From Chloroflexota bacterium (lineage in GTDB: Bacteria; Chloroflexota; Anaerolineae; Anaerolineales; DRMV01): a stretch of 16,249 bases of DNA. The notes beneath the pieces are model-generated. The model was given only the letters and a program-made list of their open reading frames with translations. It was not told the origin of the DNA and made no database searches. Shown here in pieces: positions 14,071 to 16,249 of the stretch (the first letter of the stretch is position 1; each line of letters starts with the position of its first letter). A program made the translations under genes and the position numbers. The stretch spans positions 1 to 16,249 of the forward strand of contig JAADFA010000108.1 of the NCBI GenBank assembly GCA_013153135.1, in the 5' to 3' direction.

Positions 14071-15138
14071 ATGCAGCTAGGCCTGATCGGCCTTCCCCAG
14101 AGCGGCAAAACGACAGTGTTCAACGCGCTCACGGGGAGCCGAATTCCCTTGACCATGAGCACCGGCCGGGTGGAGGTTCACACCGCGGTGGTCAAAGTGC
14201 CCGACCCGCGCGTCGATGCTCTGGCGGAACGCTTTGGGTCTCGGAAGCGCACATATGCCACCATTACTTACGCCGACATTGCGGGGCTTTCGGGCAAGGC
14301 CACGGGCGAGCTGCCTGGCGCGTTGCGGAACATCTTGCAGCAGATGGACGCGCTGGTGCACGTGGTGCGCGCGTTTCCGAATCCTGCGGTCCCGCACCCG
14401 TTGGGTCATGTAGCGCCGCAGCGAGATGTTGACCTGCTTGAACAGGAGCTCTTGCTTCACGACCTGATGACCGTAGAACGGCGCTTGGCGCGCATCCAGG
14501 AAGAACGCCAAAAAGGTGCACGGCCCAAAGAGGTGCTCGCGCGCGAAGAAGCTGTGTTTCAACGGCTCTACGATGCTCTCAGTCAAGACATCCCCTTGCG
14601 TGCTGTTGCGCTAAGTGCGGAAGAAGAACGTCTTTTACGCGGATTTGGCCTGCTTACGCGCAAGCCATTGCTCATCCTGCTAAACCTGGATGACGAAGGG
14701 GATCCGCCTGAGATTGTCCTGCCTCACCCCGAGCGTACGAAGGTCGCCTGGCTGCGGGGGCGGCTGGAGATGGAATTAGCGCAACTGGATCCGGAAGATG
14801 CCGCGTATTTTCGGGAAGAATTTGGCTTAACAGAAACAGGCCAAGCGCGCCTCATCCGCTTGTCGTACGAACTTTTAGATCGAATCACCTTTTACACCGT
14901 GGGGGAAAAAGAAGCCCGTGCCTGGTCCCTGCCCCGCGGGAGTACCGCGCTGGATGCCGCCGCGGCCATTCATACGGACCTGGCGAAAGGTTTTATCCGC
15001 GCCGAGGTCATCCCCTTTGACGAGCTCATGGCCCTCGGCGATTGGGCTACCGCGCGCGGTCAGGGCAAGATTCGGCTCGAAGGCAAAGACTACGTAATCC
15101 AAGACGGGGACGTGATCCTCATCCGCTTCGGGACTTAA
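14071..15138 (+). CDS. ychF: YchF/OLA1-family nucleotide-binding GTPase
   Basis: A 355-residue translation-factor-class GTPase of the YchF/OLA1 family, ribosome-associated and often ATP-preferring. G1 is GLPQSGKTTVFNALTG with Lys13; YchF proteins usually read GLPNVGKST here, so this copy has Thr in place of Ser and a changed loop. G3 is DIAGLSGKATG (Asp69), keeping the hydrophobic Leu typical of YchF. The NxxE specificity segment seems replaced by LLNLDDEGD. A helical insert lies at about 125-175. The C-terminal TGS/DUF933 region is textbook: ITFYTVGEKEARAWSLPRGS, AAAIHTDLAKGFIRAEVI, GKIRLEGKDYVIQDGDV. The start follows GGAGGAGG at 6 bases. A much longer open frame reaches back to 13924 but carries no family sequence. 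It may be a divergent paralogue rather than the canonical ychF. Confidence 0.88.
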   Translation: MQLGLIGLPQSGKTTVFNALTGSRIPLTMSTGRVEVHTAVVKVPDPRVDALAERFGSRKRTYATITYADIAGLSGKATGELPGALRNILQQMDALVHVVRAFPNPAVPHPLGHVAPQRDVDLLEQELLLHDLMTVERRLARIQEERQKGARPKEVLAREEAVFQRLYDALSQDIPLRAVALSAEEERLLRGFGLLTRKPLLILLNLDDEGDPPEIVLPHPERTKVAWLRGRLEMELAQLDPEDAAYFREEFGLTETGQARLIRLSYELLDRITFYTVGEKEARAWSLPRGSTALDAAAAIHTDLAKGFIRAEVIPFDELMALGDWATARGQGKIRLEGKDYVIQDGDVILIRFGT

Positions 15139-15171
15139 ACCCGCCGCGCTGACCAAAACCCATGTAGAAAA

Positions 15172-15205
15172 ACAACGCGCCGGCGTTTTGCCGGCGCGCT
15201 GTTGT
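15172..15205 (-). terminator. Rho-independent terminator of the peroxiredoxin gene
   Basis: GCGCCGGC / GCCGGCGC form an 8-bp stem around GTTTT, extended by ACAAC / GTTGT with a GCT bulge. On the minus strand the stem runs straight into TTGTTTTTC, a good U-tract, 17 bases after the peroxiredoxin stop. On the plus strand the tail is poor, but the hairpin may also stop the YchF-family transcript that converges here. Confidence 0.85.
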
Positions 15206-15221
15206 CTTCCAAGGGTTAGGT

Positions 15222-15878
15222 TTACGCCTCAGGATTCGGCTTATGGCAGAACCACCAATCGTAACACTCGTACTCTTCAAGGCGCTTCTTGGCCTCGTCC
15301 ACAGTTGTGGCGGGCGGTACAATGACTCGATCGCCGATCAGCGCGTTGTTCGGCCAATTCGCGGGAGTTGCTACACCATACTTATCTGACACCTGCAACG
15401 CCTTGATCGCGCGCAAGATCTCATCCATATTGCGGCCAATCTCTTGCGGATAGTAAAGGATTAAACGCACAATACCCTTATCATCCACAATAAAGACCGC
15501 CCGCACCGTACTTGAGCCTTTGCCTGGATGAATCATGCCCAACTTGTGGGCAACCTCTTCATTCGCAGCGATGATAGGGAACTCAATCTTGGTACCGAGC
15601 TTTTCCTCGATCCACTCCATCCATTTAATATGCGAGAACACCTGATCCACTGACAAACCGATCAGCTTGACACCCAACTCCTTGAATTTAGGGTACAAGG
15701 ATTGGAACGCGTGGAACTCGGTGGTGCAGACCGGCGTAAAGTCCGCGGGATGGCTAAAGAGCACAAACCAGGAGCCCTTCATATCATCAGGCAACGTCAA
15801 CGGCCCATGGGTTGTTTGCACCGTCATCTTGGGGAAAGGATCACCTAACAAGGGCATCCGGGCTACAGTCTCGGTCAT
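15222..15878 (-). CDS. Peroxiredoxin (Prx6 / archaeal thiol-peroxidase type)
   Basis: Thioredoxin-fold peroxidase of 218 residues that reduces hydrogen peroxide and alkyl hydroperoxides. The peroxidatic Cys51 lies in SHPADFTPVCTTEF, the Prx6 signature. The long C-terminal dimerisation arm ends in EYECYDWWFCHKP with Cys205 and Cys211, the same arrangement as in archaeal enzymes such as that of Aeropyrum pernix, where a C-terminal cysteine resolves the peroxidatic one. Length matches that group rather than the shorter AhpC proteins. No signal peptide, so cytoplasmic. An AAGGAGG site lies 6 bases before the ATG. It is a single-gene transcript between a TATAAT promoter and a strong terminator. 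Codons look somewhat less GC-rich than in neighbouring genes, as often with highly expressed genes, but I did not quantify this. Confidence 0.95.
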   Translation of the reverse strand: MTETVARMPLLGDPFPKMTVQTTHGPLTLPDDMKGSWFVLFSHPADFTPVCTTEFHAFQSLYPKFKELGVKLIGLSVDQVFSHIKWMEWIEEKLGTKIEFPIIAANEEVAHKLGMIHPGKGSSTVRAVFIVDDKGIVRLILYYPQEIGRNMDEILRAIKALQVSDKYGVATPANWPNNALIGDRVIVPPATTVDEAKKRLEEYECYDWWFCHKPNPEA

Positions 15879-15919
15879 GATCGACCTCCTTATTTAGAAT
15901 GATTTCAATCTTGCTTCTG

Positions 15920-15925
15920 ATTATA
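15920..15925 (-). promoter_or_regulatory. -10 box (TATAAT) of the peroxiredoxin gene
   Basis: A perfect TATAAT on the minus strand lies 41 bases before the peroxiredoxin start, giving a leader of about 35 AT-rich bases. No clear -35 box and no convincing operator for a peroxide regulator. Confidence 0.55.
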
Positions 15926-15957
15926 CCCCGCCTGCGAGACGCGGCACATAAGAAGTT

Positions 15958-16023
15958 TGTTAGAATCGCTGCGTGGCAGGCTCACGCCGCAGGGAAACAA
16001 GCATGATCAACGTATACTATACT
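15958..16023 (+). promoter_or_regulatory. Candidate promoters for the mtaB-like gene
   Basis: Two candidates precede this gene: an extended -10, TGTTAGAAT at 15958-15966, and two overlapping TATACT hexamers at 16013-16018 and 16018-16023. The second group lies 29 bases before the start codon and is the better fit. No clear -35 for either. Confidence 0.4.
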
Positions 16024-16052
16024 GAACGCACCCCAAGCAGGATAAGGGTCGG

Positions 16053-16249
16053 ATGCGTATTTATCTCGACACGTTGGGCTGTCGCCTGAACCAAGCCGAG
16101 ATCGAGCGCATGGCCCGCGCGTTTCGGGCCGCGGGGCACGAACTGGTCGCGGACCCCAGCCAGGCGGACGTGGCCGTGCTCAACACGTGCGCGGTCACCC
16201 AAAAGGCCGTGGCCGATAGCCGCAAGCGCGCGCGGCAGTTGGCGCGCGC
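16053..16249 (+). CDS. mtaB: tRNA (N6-threonylcarbamoyladenosine(37)-C2)-methylthiotransferase MtaB-like, 5' part
   Basis: The first 65 codons of an open frame that runs off the window end. It matches the N-terminal UPF0004 domain of methylthiotransferases: MRIYLDTLGCRLNQAEIERM with cluster ligand Cys10, then VAVLNTCAVTQKAVADSRKRAR with Cys46. The TLGCRLNQAE and NTCAVTxKAxADSRK forms point to MtaB, which adds a methylthio group to ct6A at position 37 of certain tRNAs, rather than MiaB or RimO. The radical SAM core and TRAM domain lie outside, so they cannot be checked. A weak AAGG site lies 5 bases before the ATG. It is divergent from the peroxiredoxin gene. Confidence 0.85.
   Translation, partial: MRIYLDTLGCRLNQAEIERMARAFRAAGHELVADPSQADVAVLNTCAVTQKAVADSRKRARQLAR

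Noticed and set aside
15885..15912. PerR- or Fur-like operator before the peroxiredoxin gene
   Set aside because: The leader is AT-rich and has a 4-bp inverted repeat GATT-TC-AATC, but it does not match the 7-1-7 layout closely enough.

Overview
The window reads as ordinary chromosome of a GC-rich bacterium, most likely a Chloroflexota member of the Anaerolineae type. That placement is an inference. It rests on a soluble Ser/Thr kinase fused to a PQQ-type propeller, separate cofG and cofH genes for coenzyme F420, strong AGGAGG ribosome binding sites and TATAAT-type promoters, and short degenerate repeats downstream of ruvC. No rRNA, tRNA, CRISPR array, transposase or phage gene was seen.

Layout, left to right. 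Bases 1-240 hold two families of short degenerate repeats. ruvC and yebC follow on the minus strand, apparently as one yebC-ruvC transcript (206-1487). A 338-base spacer with divergent promoters leads to cofG-cofH on the plus strand (1826-4348), the two halves of FO synthase for F420. A long GC hairpin separates cofH from a convergent UPF0173 metal-dependent hydrolase gene (4401-5090), which has its own promoter.

The most interesting part is a tight minus-strand run of six genes from 11507 down to 5182. In order of transcription it encodes a Ser/Thr kinase with an eight-repeat propeller, a PP2C phosphatase, a J-domain/vWA fusion, a zinc-ribbon/FHA protein, an 82-residue protein of unknown function and an OmpR-type response regulator. 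Gaps are about 13-51 bases and a TATAAT promoter sits before the kinase. The gene content resembles the vWA-PP2C-kinase TerY-P triads and the PpkA-PppA-Fha threonine-phosphorylation pathway, but there are no ter or type VI secretion genes here and the J-vWA fusion is unusual. The linker between kinase and propeller holds at least eight Thr-x-x-Leu/Ile motifs in about 64 residues. These look like autophosphorylation docking sites for the FHA protein encoded in the same operon. I infer a cytoplasmic phospho-threonine switch: kinase writes, FHA reads, PP2C erases, J-vWA acts as scaffold or chaperone adaptor, and the response regulator may carry the output to DNA.

The right side is housekeeping: a PcrA/UvrD helicase on the minus strand (11724-13925), a divergent YchF-family GTPase (14071-15138), a convergent thiol peroxidase of the archaeal/thermophile three-cysteine type (15222-15878) with a good rho-independent terminator, and the 5' part of an mtaB-like tRNA methylthiotransferase that runs off the window end.
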